DNA from: Litchfieldella xinjiangensis
GTDB lineage: Bacteria; Pseudomonadota; Gammaproteobacteria; Pseudomonadales; Halomonadaceae
Assembly (NCBI RefSeq): GCF_000759345.1
Contig: NZ_JPZL01000001.1
Coordinates: 682,001-746,000, forward strand
DNA length: 64,000 bases
Direction of reading: 5' to 3'
Every line of letters begins with the position of its first letter. The first letter of the stretch is position 1. The position numbers and the translations under genes were made by a program. Under the pieces are notes generated by a model. The model was not told the origin of the DNA. It did not search any database and saw only the letters and a program-made list of their open reading frames with translations. This document shows positions 44,718 through 54,007 of this stretch, piece by piece.

Positions 44718-45566
44718 ATGGTCGAAAACCGGCCTTGGGGCAACCTGCTTGCGCATCTCATCCTGATCGTCGGCGTTGCCTTGGTGATCTTCCCTGTTTA
44801 CGTGGCCGTCATCGCTTCGACTCAAGGGCCTGGCGAATTTCTACGCGGCACCCTACCGCTACTCCCCGGGGGCCATGCGCTCGAGAACTACAGCGCCATG
44901 TGGCAGGCCGGGCTATCCCGCGTCGGGGCACCGCCCGTGGGCCAGATGCTTTGGAACAGCTTTGTGATGGCAATGGCAATTACCTTGGGAAAGCTGAGTA
45001 TCTCGTTGCTGTCGGCTTTTGCCATCGTCTACTTCCGCTTTCCGTTCCGGCTGGTCTTCTTCTGGTTGATTTTCATTACTCTGATGCTGCCGGTCGAGGT
45101 TCGCATCATTCCCACCTTCCAGGTAGTAGCGGATCTGAACATGCTGAACAGTTTTGCCGGGCTGTCCATTCCGCTGATTGCCTCGGCCACGGCCACCTTC
45201 CTGTTTCGTCAGTTCTTCATGACCATACCCGAAGAATTGATGGAGGCCGCCCGTGTCGATGGCGCCGGGCCACTGCGGTTCTTCAAGGACATCCTGTTGC
45301 CGCTATCGGTTACCAATATTGCTGCGCTGTTCGTCATTCTCTTCATCTACGGATGGAACCAGTACCTGTGGCCGCTGCTGATCACGACCGACCCGAATTA
45401 CTACACCATCGTCATGGGAATTCAGCGTATGACCACCGCAGCCGACAGCGACCCCCAGTGGCATCTGATCATGGCCACGGTGGTGATGGCGGCACTTCCG
45501 CCCGTATTGGTGATTCTGTTCATGCAACGCCTATTCGTGAAAGGCCTGACCGAGACGGAGAAATAA
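44718..45566 (+). CDS. ugpE: sn-Glycerol-3-phosphate ABC transporter permease UgpE
   Basis: 282 residues, MalG-like, about six membrane segments. The EAA loop [22 protein letters not shown] is visible at about residues 176-197. The ATG at 44718 follows GAGGAG by 8 bases. Its stop is 1 base before the GTG start of ugpC. It pairs with UgpA in the inner membrane. Confidence 0.92.
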   Translation: MVENRPWGNLLAHLILIVGVALVIFPVYVAVIASTQGPGEFLRGTLPLLPGGHALENYSAMWQAGLSRVGAPPVGQMLWNSFVMAMAITLGKLSISLLSAFAIVYFRFPFRLVFFWLIFITLMLPVEVRIIPTFQVVADLNMLNSFAGLSIPLIASATATFLFRQFFMTIPEELMEAARVDGAGPLRFFKDILLPLSVTNIAALFVILFIYGWNQYLWPLLITTDPNYYTIVMGIQRMTTAADSDPQWHLIMATVVMAALPPVLVILFMQRLFVKGLTETEK

Positions 45567-45567
45567 T

Positions 45568-46632
45568 GTGGCAAGTATTCAGTTAACAGGCCTGAAGAAG
45601 ACCTATGCGGGAAATGTCGAGGCAGTGAAAGGCATCGACCTGGAGATTGCCGATGGAGAATTCGTAGTGCTGGTCGGCCCCTCGGGTTGTGGCAAGTCGA
45701 CGCTATTGCGGATGGTGGCAGGGCTCGAAACCATCACGGACGGCACATTGAAAATCGATGACCGCGTCGTCAACGACCTCGAGCCGGCCGAGCGCGACAT
45801 CGCCATGGTTTTTCAGAATTACGCCCTCTACCCGCATATGACGGTGTTCGGCAACCTGGCTTACGGGCTAAAGAATCGCGGTGTGAAGCGCGAGGAAATC
45901 GAGCGCCGCGTGCACGATGCAGCAGCCATGCTGGAAATCGAACCTTTCCTGGAAAGAAAGCCGCGAAAACTGTCGGGGGGCCAGCGCCAGCGAGTCGCCA
46001 TGGGACGCGCCCTGGTACGCGAACCCTCGGCATTCCTGTTCGATGAACCGCTCTCCAACCTGGACGCCAAGTTACGTGTTCAGATGCGGGTCGAAATCAA
46101 GCAACTCCAGCGGCGGCTCAAGACCACCAGTCTGTATGTAACGCACGATCAACTCGAAGCACTGACCCTGGGTGATCGTCTGGTGGTACTCAACGGTGGA
46201 AGTATCGAACAGGTTGGCACTCCCATGGAGGTGTATGAAAAGCCCGCCTCGATGTTCGTCGCGACATTCATTGGTTCGCCCGCCATGAACATGCTGCCAG
46301 TCGCCTATTTGCGCGAACGAGGGGCAAACGGCCTGCTCGACCACCTAGCGGCTGACACCGATGTCATCGGTATTCGTCCCGATGATCTGCGCATTGAAGC
46401 CCCTGACGAGGATCACCTCGTCGTGACCGGTACGGTCGAGCTCTTTGAAGCGGCCGGGGCCGAAAGCCATCTCTACGTCAGCCTGGAAGGCAGCGACCAG
46501 CCTACCGTGATACGGACCTCGGCCCGCCCTCCCGTAGCCGAGGGCGAGACGATGCGCTTCCATGTTCTGCCCTCGGCACTGCATCCTTTCAATCAGGCCA
46601 GCGGGAAACGTACTCAACAAGGAGTCAGCTAA
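45568..46632 (+). CDS. ugpC: sn-Glycerol-3-phosphate ABC transporter ATPase UgpC
   Basis: 354 residues, including the nucleotide-binding domain with Walker [10 protein letters not shown] at residues 37-45, [15 protein letters not shown] and Walker [17 protein letters not shown]-terminal TOBE-type domain follows ([12 protein letters not shown]). The start is GTG, chosen because GGAG precedes it by 7 bases. It ends in TAATG, overlapping the next start by one base, so the phosphatase gene is in the operon. Confidence 0.93.
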   Translation: MASIQLTGLKKTYAGNVEAVKGIDLEIADGEFVVLVGPSGCGKSTLLRMVAGLETITDGTLKIDDRVVNDLEPAERDIAMVFQNYALYPHMTVFGNLAYGLKNRGVKREEIERRVHDAAAMLEIEPFLERKPRKLSGGQRQRVAMGRALVREPSAFLFDEPLSNLDAKLRVQMRVEIKQLQRRLKTTSLYVTHDQLEALTLGDRLVVLNGGSIEQVGTPMEVYEKPASMFVATFIGSPAMNMLPVAYLRERGANGLLDHLAADTDVIGIRPDDLRIEAPDEDHLVVTGTVELFEAAGAESHLYVSLEGSDQPTVIRTSARPPVAEGETMRFHVLPSALHPFNQASGKRTQQGVS

Positions 46633-47432
46633 TGCTTTCTACACGCGAAAACGCCCTGGCCGAGGTGGTCAAGCAAGCAGCGCGAGATGCTGGCGCTATC
46701 CTGTTGGAGGGATACCGGGAGCGTGACCCGATGGCCTTCGAGCGCAAGGGAGCATCGGATTTCGTCACCCACTATGACCGCGCCGCCGAGCAAGCGATCA
46801 TCGCGACCGTACGCGGCGCATTTCCCGAGGTGAGTTTCCTCGGCGAAGAGTCCGGCGAGCTGGTGGCGGAAGGTAGCGAGTACACCGTGATCATCGATCC
46901 GCTGGACGGCACTAACAACTTCGTCCATAAGATCCCACATTTTTCCGTTTCGATTGCCGTGTACAAGGGCCATGAGGCCATCATCGGCGTGGTTCATCAG
47001 CCGGTACTGGATGAGATGCTCTGGGCCTGTCGAGGCGAAGGGGCTTACCTGAACCATGAGCGCCTGCCATCCCCGCCGGCGCGTGAGCTCTCTGCCATGC
47101 TGGTAAGCACGTGCTTTCCCTACCATGGGAAGGGGGACTGCGGCGCCAGTAGCCGAGAGGTCTCGCGGCTCATGCCCCATGTGGCCGGAATCCGCAGCCC
47201 CGGCTCGGCTGCCCTCGAGATCGCCTATGTCGCCCTGGGGCGTTTCGACGCCTTCTGGAATAGCGGCGCCAAGCTTGAATTGTGGGATATCGCAGCAGGA
47301 ATGCTCATCGCGCGGGAAGCGGGCTGTACGGTAACCGATCTCACCGGAGAGTGTGAACCCGACGCAGGGCATAGTCTGATCATTGCGCCGCCTCATCGTC
47401 ACGCCGATTTGCTCGCGTTATTAACCCATTGA
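46632..47432 (+). CDS. Inositol-monophosphatase-family phosphatase
   Basis: 266 residues with the metal-binding motifs of the family: EESG at about residue 75, DPLDGTNNF at about 93-101, and WDIAAGMLIAREAGC at about 218. These bind Mg2+ for phosphate ester hydrolysis. Close relatives act on inositol phosphate, PAP, or other small phosphates; the position in a ugp operon makes a glycerol-3-phosphate-type substrate worth testing. The start overlaps the ugpC stop by one base. Confidence 0.87.
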   Translation: MLSTRENALAEVVKQAARDAGAILLEGYRERDPMAFERKGASDFVTHYDRAAEQAIIATVRGAFPEVSFLGEESGELVAEGSEYTVIIDPLDGTNNFVHKIPHFSVSIAVYKGHEAIIGVVHQPVLDEMLWACRGEGAYLNHERLPSPPARELSAMLVSTCFPYHGKGDCGASSREVSRLMPHVAGIRSPGSAALEIAYVALGRFDAFWNSGAKLELWDIAAGMLIAREAGCTVTDLTGECEPDAGHSLIIAPPHRHADLLALLTH

Positions 47433-47472
47433 AGGCGAGACCATCTCTCCTAGGGCCTGCCTGCCATTTGAG

Positions 47473-49242
47473 CTATTCGACACCAAGGTTATGCTCATCG
47501 AGGCCATGCAGGGCGATTCCCTCGAACGTTGGCCAGACGCTCCAGGCCTCGGACAACTGATCGGCAACCTCATTCAGCCGAGCCTGGTCGCCGCCAAAGG
47601 TGAGCCGTGAGGCCGGGAAGGCCTCGCGTCTTATCAATGTGAAGGGCTGACCAGGTAGATCACGTTCCGGCGAATTCAGCCAGACCAACAGGGGCGTCTC
47701 AAGATCATCGACTAGCCATAATGCTGCCCTTTCGCCTTTATCGGCTTGCTTGAAGGTATGGCGGTTCTCGTCAGGCAGGGTGCCGGTTTCCAGGGCCATT
47801 CGGATTGGGATGCCATGATCGCGCCCCCACTCGAGGAAAGGGACGGCGCCGCGGTACAGTTGCCCGGGGTCGGTGCGATAATTCATGACCGTGATGCTGA
47901 GGTTCGCCATTGCCAAAGGATCCAGCAGTGCCTCGCCCCAGTCGGCATGGTCGCCCCACCAGACCGGCATGACGAGATCGAGCGCCAACTGCCCGTCGAG
48001 CACCTTGTGCGCCGTCTGTATGGTTTCGATATAGCGCTCGCGCCAGTGCGCCATGGCCGTAGCGAAGCCTGGCAGCAAGTAAGGTTCGATATCCAGCTGC
48101 ACGCCTGCCAAACGCGCATGCTCATCCGCCGAGGCATTGTAACTTCGGTAGGCCTCAAGGCGATTGATTAGCGCTGGCAAGCTGGATGAAAGCACATCGC
48201 GAGGATCGCCGATGACTGGCCAGACCGCCACGCCGCGCGTTGTAGCCTGGGTGATAAATTGCGTCAGCCTCTCGCGTTCGGCCACGTCACCTTCCAGGGT
48301 CACCGGAACGCTGATGAACAGTTCGTCCAGACGTTGTCGATCAACCAGCGCCCATAGATCCTCAGCCGCGTCCTGCCAGACCTGAGGCGACCACACCCAG
48401 GCAGAACGCGGCCGAGGCGTGCTGGCTTCTGGAGACAAGACGATGTCGTGCAGTTCCAGGTGCGCCCTCCCCGGCGGACAGACCAATGACACGCCCACCC
48501 AGCCACTTTCGAGGCCCGTTGCATGGCTCGGCAGGGTAAAGGAAAAACGCTGGGGTAGTTTCCCGGCCTCGAAGGTACCGAGCGAGACCGGCGCCTCCCG
48601 GGCCAGCCCTTGGCGATCCGATACGGCAATCTCGAAGCGTCCTGCCCCCGAGGCGGTCACCTCCAGACGTTGCGGCCGAGACGAGGGCCAGGGCCGCTCG
48701 TCACGCAGCAGCAACCCCGCCGTCGCTTCGCCGGGCCGACACTCGAATCGCGTCTCGCTCCCCAGACTGACCCTCTCTTCACCCCCGAATGTCACCCGTT
48801 CGAGGTGGGCCAATGGCCGCCTGGGCCACTCGTCGGGTGCGGACGCATCCTCATCGACGCCATGCCAGATAACCTCGCTGACGGTGGGCGGGTTGCGTTC
48901 CAGGTCGCCCTGCAATGTCACGGCGTCTGGCAAGGTCTCGCCGAGGATGGTTCCCGCTGGACCTACCCATGCGATGCGCTCACGGGCAACCGGGAGTTCG
49001 ACGCCCTCGCAGGCCTTCCTGGCGATGCTTTCTCGCTCATTGGATGTCATGACTGCATCGATCTCCAACCAACGCGGTACCCCTTGGGAAGTAAAGAAAC
49101 TGGCGTCCCATGCCCCCTCGGTGCCGGGTCTTTCACATATCGCGATATGACTGGTGTCGCTCTGCGCCATGACAGGCACGGGACACAGCAGGATAGCCAG
49201 GAGAAGTTTCATCCCTCGTTTCGCTGTCAAAAACGCAACCAT
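47473..49242 (-). CDS. Exported protein of unknown function
   Basis: 589 residues with a signal-peptide-like N-terminus (KRGMKLLLAILLCPVPVMA). The middle has a beta-sandwich-like stretch, and the C-terminal half (about residues 300-560) has a TIM-barrel-like pattern with acidic strands (LAGVQLDIEPYLLPG, LVMPVWWGD). That suggests a glycoside-hydrolase-like domain, but I see no family signature I trust. The ATG at 49242 has GGAGAAGG upstream; one at 49212 lies too close to its purine run. It is convergent with the ugp operon. Confidence 0.7.
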   Translation of the reverse strand: MVAFLTAKRGMKLLLAILLCPVPVMAQSDTSHIAICERPGTEGAWDASFFTSQGVPRWLEIDAVMTSNERESIARKACEGVELPVARERIAWVGPAGTILGETLPDAVTLQGDLERNPPTVSEVIWHGVDEDASAPDEWPRRPLAHLERVTFGGEERVSLGSETRFECRPGEATAGLLLRDERPWPSSRPQRLEVTASGAGRFEIAVSDRQGLAREAPVSLGTFEAGKLPQRFSFTLPSHATGLESGWVGVSLVCPPGRAHLELHDIVLSPEASTPRPRSAWVWSPQVWQDAAEDLWALVDRQRLDELFISVPVTLEGDVAERERLTQFITQATTRGVAVWPVIGDPRDVLSSSLPALINRLEAYRSYNASADEHARLAGVQLDIEPYLLPGFATAMAHWRERYIETIQTAHKVLDGQLALDLVMPVWWGDHADWGEALLDPLAMANLSITVMNYRTDPGQLYRGAVPFLEWGRDHGIPIRMALETGTLPDENRHTFKQADKGERAALWLVDDLETPLLVWLNSPERDLPGQPFTLIRREAFPASRLTFGGDQARLNEVADQLSEAWSVWPTFEGIALHGLDEHNLGVE

Positions 49243-49394
49243 CCAGACCCTTCTCCACCGAGACGAATGAACCCACTACGAGAGTAGTCATGCCCGCCAT
49301 CACACGCCTGCGGTTCTTATTGCAGGCCTGCTAGGCTGGAGACACGACAGCGCTCACGGCAAGGATTATCCCTCACCCAGACACGGAGAGTGTG

Positions 49395-50696
49395 ATGACA
49401 CAGGACCGACACCACTCGAGCCATTTGTTTGACGATGCCCGCATCCTGCTGAATGAGGTGCTTGATGAACTGGATACCAGTGAGGACGTTCGGCAACGCC
49501 TGTTACAACCCAACCTGTCGCTGCAGGTCGGTGTCCACGTTCGCATGGATGACGGCAGCCTGAAGGTGTTCCCAGGGTGGCGAACCCAATATGACACCAG
49601 CCTGGGCCCCGCCAAGGGGGGCATTCGTTTTCATCCCAGCGTTGACCAGCAGGAGGTGGGCACCCTGAGCTTCTGGATGGCGGTCAAATGCGCCGTGCTC
49701 GGGCTACCTTACGGCGGGGGCAAGGGTGGCGTCCAGGTCGACCCCAAAGCGCTCTCGTCTCTGGAGCTGGAGCGACTATCACGCGGTTACCTGCGCGCCA
49801 TCGCCGATGTCATCGGCCCGGATCGCGATATCCCCGCGCCGGACATGAACACCAACGCCACGATCATGGGTTGGATGAGCGACGAATACGATGCCATACA
49901 GCGTGACCAGATACCGGCAGCGCTTACCGGCAAGCCGATTGCGCTGGGCGGCTCGCTAGGCCGCGTAGCCGCCACCGGCCGCGGGGCACTCCAGGTGCTC
50001 GATCTCTGGGCAGAGCGAAACGAGCGCAAGCCAGAAGACACGACTATCGCCGTACAGGGCTTCGGCAATGCTGCCTACCATTTCGCGCGGCTCGCACATC
50101 AGCGGGGTTACCGCATCGTGGCGATCTCAGACTCCAAGGGAGCGATTCATCACCCCGAAGGGCTCGATCCGGACCCCATCAAGGAAGAAAAGACCCGCAA
50201 TCAACGCCTCAAGGGGATGGTGTATTGCGAGAATTCCGTTTGTGAACACAAGGGCGCCAAGACGATAGAACAGGAGGAATTACTTGCCCTGGACGTCGAT
50301 GTTCTGGCCCTCGGTGCCCTGGAGAATCAGATCCATGTGGATAATGTGGAATCGGTCAGAGCCGGGCTGCTGCTGGAAATTGCCAATGGCCCTGTGACTC
50401 GAGAAGCCGACGAGGCCTTGGCCAAGCGAAATGTTCCTGTTCTACCCGATGTTCTAGCCAATGCTGGCGGTGTCGTTGTCAGCTACTACGAGTGGATTCA
50501 GAACCGCTCAGGGGAATACTGGGAAGAAGATAGCGTGAACCAGCGGTTGGCGGAGCGCATGACGCGGGAAGCCCAGCGTGTCATGGAACGTGCCGAGACA
50601 CGGAACATTCCCTATCGGCGGGCGGCCTATCTACTGGGATTGGAACGCATCAGCGAGGCCATCCTGGCACGGGGGCAATGTCACCGCTGCGAATAG
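49395..50696 (+). CDS. gdhA: Glu/Leu/Phe/Val-type NAD(P) dehydrogenase
   Basis: 433 residues of the glutamate dehydrogenase family. The substrate and catalytic region GPAKGGIRFHPSV and PYGGGKGGVQVDP contain the conserved lysines, and the Rossmann part has GFGNAAYHFA. It interconverts an amino acid and its 2-oxo acid with NAD(P). The 433-residue length fits the NAD-type glutamate dehydrogenases of this group, but leucine dehydrogenases are related. The ATG at 49395 has GGAG at 6 bases. Confidence 0.85.
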   Translation: MTQDRHHSSHLFDDARILLNEVLDELDTSEDVRQRLLQPNLSLQVGVHVRMDDGSLKVFPGWRTQYDTSLGPAKGGIRFHPSVDQQEVGTLSFWMAVKCAVLGLPYGGGKGGVQVDPKALSSLELERLSRGYLRAIADVIGPDRDIPAPDMNTNATIMGWMSDEYDAIQRDQIPAALTGKPIALGGSLGRVAATGRGALQVLDLWAERNERKPEDTTIAVQGFGNAAYHFARLAHQRGYRIVAISDSKGAIHHPEGLDPDPIKEEKTRNQRLKGMVYCENSVCEHKGAKTIEQEELLALDVDVLALGALENQIHVDNVESVRAGLLLEIANGPVTREADEALAKRNVPVLPDVLANAGGVVVSYYEWIQNRSGEYWEEDSVNQRLAERMTREAQRVMERAETRNIPYRRAAYLLGLERISEAILARGQCHRCE

Positions 50697-50735
50697 CCAA
50701 CTGATAAATCCGTCAAAGGCATGGCAGAGATGGGC

Positions 50736-50778
50736 TGCGCTCCGTCATCGGCATCACGACGGACGATGACGGAGCGCA
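50736..50778. terminator. 15-base perfect inverted repeat after gdhA
   Basis: TGCGCTCCGTCATCG and CGATGACGGAGCGCA flank a 13-base loop between convergent gdhA and the zinc-ribbon gene. It has no T-tract, but may act as a bidirectional terminator. Confidence 0.55.
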
Positions 50779-50782
50779 ATCG

Positions 50783-51040
50783 TCAAACCCTGGCCCGCTG
50801 CTCGGGACGTGCCAGCATTTCCTTCAGGTAAGCGAGATCATGAGCGGTATCCGCTTCCGTGAATTCGGCCAGCATGCGCTCGGCCTCCTTGCGAATCGTA
50901 CTTTCAATATAATCCGCATAGGTGATGATCTCGGCCTGACAGGCACGACAACTGAGAACGTCTTCCGACTTCGGGTCTCCTTTCCAGAAGTTGGCTTCGT
51001 TGCACTCGGGACACGCGACTTTCCTGGAACGATTAAACAT
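50783..51040 (-). CDS. Small zinc-ribbon-type protein
   Basis: 85 residues. Two CxxC pairs (ACPECN near residue 10 and SCRACQ near residue 31) look like a zinc ribbon; the rest is a helical acidic C-terminus. No family is recognised. The ATG has AGGAGGC upstream. It is convergent with gdhA. Confidence 0.65.
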   Translation of the reverse strand: MFNRSRKVACPECNEANFWKGDPKSEDVLSCRACQAEIITYADYIESTIRKEAERMLAEFTEADTAHDLAYLKEMLARPEQRARV

Positions 51041-51232
51041 ATGGCCTCCTGCCTTATGCTGTATTGAGCCGTCAGGGTAACCGACCCCTGTGACAAATAT
51101 ATTAACTCAAGTTAAGTAAACGACGATATACCAGAGGCTCGCCTATGGCTACCCCCGCCCCGCCTCCCTTGACCCAACCCACGCTGGCATCCATACAGAG
51201 AGGTGAGATATTCCGCAATGCAAGGAGGAGCT

Positions 51233-51388
51233 ATGAAAGGTCTACTCGCCGCGGGTGCAGCGTGGTGGCTTCGTAAATCCGAAAATCGGGACAAGGCCAA
51301 GCGCAAAGGGCAGGAAGCCTGGGAAAACGTGACCGATCAGGACGAGGCGCAGAACGACACGCGTAGCGACGCGCGTCGTCGCCGTTAA
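51233..51388 (+). CDS. Small basic hypothetical protein
   Basis: 51 residues: a short hydrophobic N-terminus (KGLLAAGAAWWL) and a highly charged tail ending in four arginines. The ATG follows a strong AGGAGGAG, and a clear terminator follows the stop, so it is likely a real gene; function unknown. Confidence 0.6.
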   Translation: MKGLLAAGAAWWLRKSENRDKAKRKGQEAWENVTDQDEAQNDTRSDARRRR

Positions 51389-51406
51389 TGACAGCTGGCT
51401 TAGCGT

Positions 51407-51438
51407 GAAAAAAGCGCCCTTTTTGAAGGGCGCTTTTC
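51407..51438 (+). terminator. Rho-independent terminator
   Basis: A-run, AAAGCGCCCTT, short T-rich loop, AAGGGCGCTTTT: a strong bidirectional-looking hairpin 19 bases after the small basic protein gene. Confidence 0.8.
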
Positions 51439-51708
51439 ATGGATCAAACCCAAGCTGTCATATCCTTGACGGCCGGTGCGCATCACCCCGCCCTCCCTGG
51501 CGGCGGTCGCGCGCCACTCCCTTGGCAAACACTCCGTAACCACTCCTTTACGCAAAGTAACTATGCCGCACGCCCAGAAAGACCTCAAGAACGGTTTTGC
51601 TCAGTCGGCTCGGTCACGTTCTTAACCTTACGGGAGTGAGGAGTTTCAACCGGGCATGACGTAACAGCCACCACCATCGTGACATTAATTACCAACGGGG
51701 AGAGCCAT
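51439..51708. other. Intergenic region without a convincing gene
   Basis: About 270 bases. Short frames exist on both strands, but none has a ribosome-binding site with a protein-like composition. The stretch ends with the GGGGAGAG site of the next gene. Confidence 0.5.
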
Positions 51709-51879
51709 ATGGATGTCTATGTTGTGAAACCAGCGGCTGACCAGGACCACGGCGGTGAACCGACAGAATGGTGGGTCGTGGATAGCCGAAGCGCGGGCGA
51801 AGATGAAGTCATCGCTCGTTTCAAATTTGCTGACGACGCCGCGAACGAAGCCGCTCGATTGAATTCGGTCGGTGTGTAG
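51709..51879 (+). CDS. Small acidic hypothetical protein
   Basis: 56 residues with an N-terminal beta-like stretch (MDVYVVKPAAD) and a WWVVDSRSAGEDEVIARFKF pattern, possibly one small alpha/beta domain. The ATG follows GGGGAGAG. It precedes the selC gene on the opposite strand. Confidence 0.55.
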   Translation: MDVYVVKPAADQDHGGEPTEWWVVDSRSAGEDEVIARFKFADDAANEAARLNSVGV

Positions 51880-51957
51880 CCTTCAAGGTATGCAGGCAGC
51901 AGGGGCAGCTGGTGAGCCGATCGGTCGATTGATTCAGATCACTGAGCGAATATGGAT

Positions 51958-52053
51958 TGGCGGAAGAGCGTGGGAGTCGAACCCACCAGGGACTGCTGGC
52001 AGCCCCTGCCTGATTTGAAGTCAGGCCGCCCCACCGGGGGTCGATCCTCTTCC
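51958..52053 (-). tRNA. selC: tRNA-Sec (anticodon TCA)
   Basis: A 96-base gene with encoded CCA. On the minus strand it starts GGAAGAGG, has the anticodon TCA (52016-52018) in the loop of CCTGA-CTTCAAA-TCAGG, a long variable arm (GGGGCTGCCAGCAGTCCC region), and the GGTTCGACTCC T-arm. The long extra arm and size are diagnostic of selenocysteine tRNA. It is 25 bases downstream of selB. Confidence 0.95.
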
Positions 52054-52078
52054 ATGAGCGTCGTGACCTCGTGAAGCG

Positions 52079-54007
52079 CTAGCTCCAGAGCGCTTCGCGG
52101 CGCAAGAGGTGATCGTCTCTGACCCGCCGCGTGAACCCTAGCCTATCAAAGAATTCAAGAATTTGAATGGCTAATTTTCTCCCAGTGCCAATCCGGTCGC
52201 GGAAATCGGCTGCTCGTGCCGCGCCTTTCTCCTCAGCCAACGCCTCGACGATTCTCGCCATGTCGTGGATTGCGCTGGCTAGATAGAAATGGTCCTTGCG
52301 AACTTGATAGACCTTGCCCAGTCGAGCACAAGCCATCAATGCCTGACGAACCCGTTGCTCATCGAGACCTTCGCCGGTCGCCAGGTCGCGCACCCGCGGC
52401 GGCTGGAACGGCTGAGCTGCCAGCAATGGCTCCAGGCGAAGCCAGAGCGCCTCGTCATTCGCATCGAGGGCGACACGGTGACCGGGCAGCGAGACGAAGG
52501 GACCGTGTTGTTCCAGTCGCCCCGATTCGATGAGGGTATTGAGCAAGGGCCGAAAAAAGAGACTTGGCAGTCCCGGCATCGCCTGTCGTCCCAGCCGTTC
52601 ACGCTCAGTCCCCAGCATGGAGGGCTCCCGGGCATGATTGGCTTCGACCGTCTCGATGACGCGCTGCTCAAGGGCTTCGACGGCCTGCCGAGAAAAGGCG
52701 CGGGATTGGCCCTGCTGCGTAATGACCCGCCCCCCCAAGGCCTCGACCTGTTCAGATAAGGTCTCAAGGGGCACATTGACCGTACGAGCCATCGTGTCGA
52801 GGGCCAGACCGTCGGACTTGAGCTCAAGCGCTGCCTTAAGCGGACGTTCGAGATCGTAGGGAGGCCCGTTGGCCACGGCGTCGGCAAGGGTACTCAACCA
52901 GGCCAGGCGCTTCGGCGCTCGCTGCCCCCGGCGTGGCGGGTCGCCATCGAGCACGGTGGCTCCACCCAACGTCAGATGGGCACCGTGATCTCGGATCACC
53001 GCCCGGTCTCCGAGACAGGCATGCACCGGACGATCGAGCACCAATTGCCCCAACATGCCCTCTCCCGGTGAAAGGCGCTGCCCCTCCAGGAGCGACAATC
53101 GCCCCGTGACATGGGCCACCCCCAGGTGAATGTGCACCGGGGTCCAATGACGCACGATGGGCGCCCCATTAAGCAGTTCGACATGAACGTCCAGGCGAGT
53201 CAGCTCGGGGGTAACGAGCGACTCATCGACGATCCAGTCGCCGCGGGCCGTCGCTTCTCGCTCGATACCCGCCCCGGCCAGGTTGAGAGCGACACGATCG
53301 CCCTGCCAGGCATAGTCGCTATCCCGGTGCTGGCGGCGCAGGCTGCGAACCCGCGCCGGCTTGCCGGATCCTACGAGGCGCACACTATCGCCCTTGGCAA
53401 CCATGCCAGACAGGGCCGTGCCGGTTACCACCAGCCCAGCTCCCGTCTTGCTGAAAACACGATCCACCGCCAGGCGAAACGCGCCGCGTGCCGGCGATCG
53501 GGACGCCTCAGCCGCCTGTTGCCACAATGTGGCACGTAGGGCCTCGATGCCCTCACCGCTGTAGCTCGATACTCGATAGACCGGCATGCCGGCCAGGGGC
53601 GTCGCATCGAGCAGTGTCTCGATCTCACGCTCTACCTCGGCGCAACGAACGTCATCGACGAGATCGGTCTTGGTCATGGCCACCCAGCCACGCGACAGCC
53701 CTAGCAGCTGCAAGATCTGGACGTGCTCGACCGTCTGCGGCATGACACCGTCGTCAGCGGCCACGACCAGCAGGACCGTATCGATACCGGCACTTCCCGC
53801 CAGCATGTTGTGAATGAATTTCTCATGCCCCGGGACATCGACGAAGCCAAGCTCGCCATCGTCCTCTAACTCGGGATAGGCGAAGCCCGCTTCAATGGTC
53901 AATCCGCGAGCCTTCTCTTCCTTAAGGCGGTCCGTATCGATTCCGGTCAGGCGCTCGACGAGGGCCGTCTTGCCATGGTCGACGTGGCCAGCCGTACCAA
54001 TGATCAT
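52079..54007 (-). CDS. selB: Selenocysteine-specific elongation factor
   Basis: 642 residues. The GTPase domain has [11 protein letters not shown] at the N-terminus, DVPGHEKFI and TKTD, and EF-Tu-like domains II and III follow. The C-terminal winged-helix domains (about 380-642) bind the SECIS hairpin. It brings Sec-tRNA to UGA codons, here the one in fdoG. The start overlaps the selA stop by one base. Confidence 0.95.
   Translation of the reverse strand: MIIGTAGHVDHGKTALVERLTGIDTDRLKEEKARGLTIEAGFAYPELEDDGELGFVDVPGHEKFIHNMLAGSAGIDTVLLVVAADDGVMPQTVEHVQILQLLGLSRGWVAMTKTDLVDDVRCAEVEREIETLLDATPLAGMPVYRVSSYSGEGIEALRATLWQQAAEASRSPARGAFRLAVDRVFSKTGAGLVVTGTALSGMVAKGDSVRLVGSGKPARVRSLRRQHRDSDYAWQGDRVALNLAGAGIEREATARGDWIVDESLVTPELTRLDVHVELLNGAPIVRHWTPVHIHLGVAHVTGRLSLLEGQRLSPGEGMLGQLVLDRPVHACLGDRAVIRDHGAHLTLGGATVLDGDPPRRGQRAPKRLAWLSTLADAVANGPPYDLERPLKAALELKSDGLALDTMARTVNVPLETLSEQVEALGGRVITQQGQSRAFSRQAVEALEQRVIETVEANHAREPSMLGTERERLGRQAMPGLPSLFFRPLLNTLIESGRLEQHGPFVSLPGHRVALDANDEALWLRLEPLLAAQPFQPPRVRDLATGEGLDEQRVRQALMACARLGKVYQVRKDHFYLASAIHDMARIVEALAEEKGAARAADFRDRIGTGRKLAIQILEFFDRLGFTRRVRDDHLLRREALWS

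Noticed and set aside
51439-51639. 66-codon plus-strand frame after the terminator
   Set aside because: No ribosome-binding site, low complexity, and starts inside the terminator region.
51929-51942. FNR-like TTGAT-N4-ATCAC site near selC
   Set aside because: 9 of 10 match, but it lies downstream of the selC end with no promoter or gene start that it could serve.
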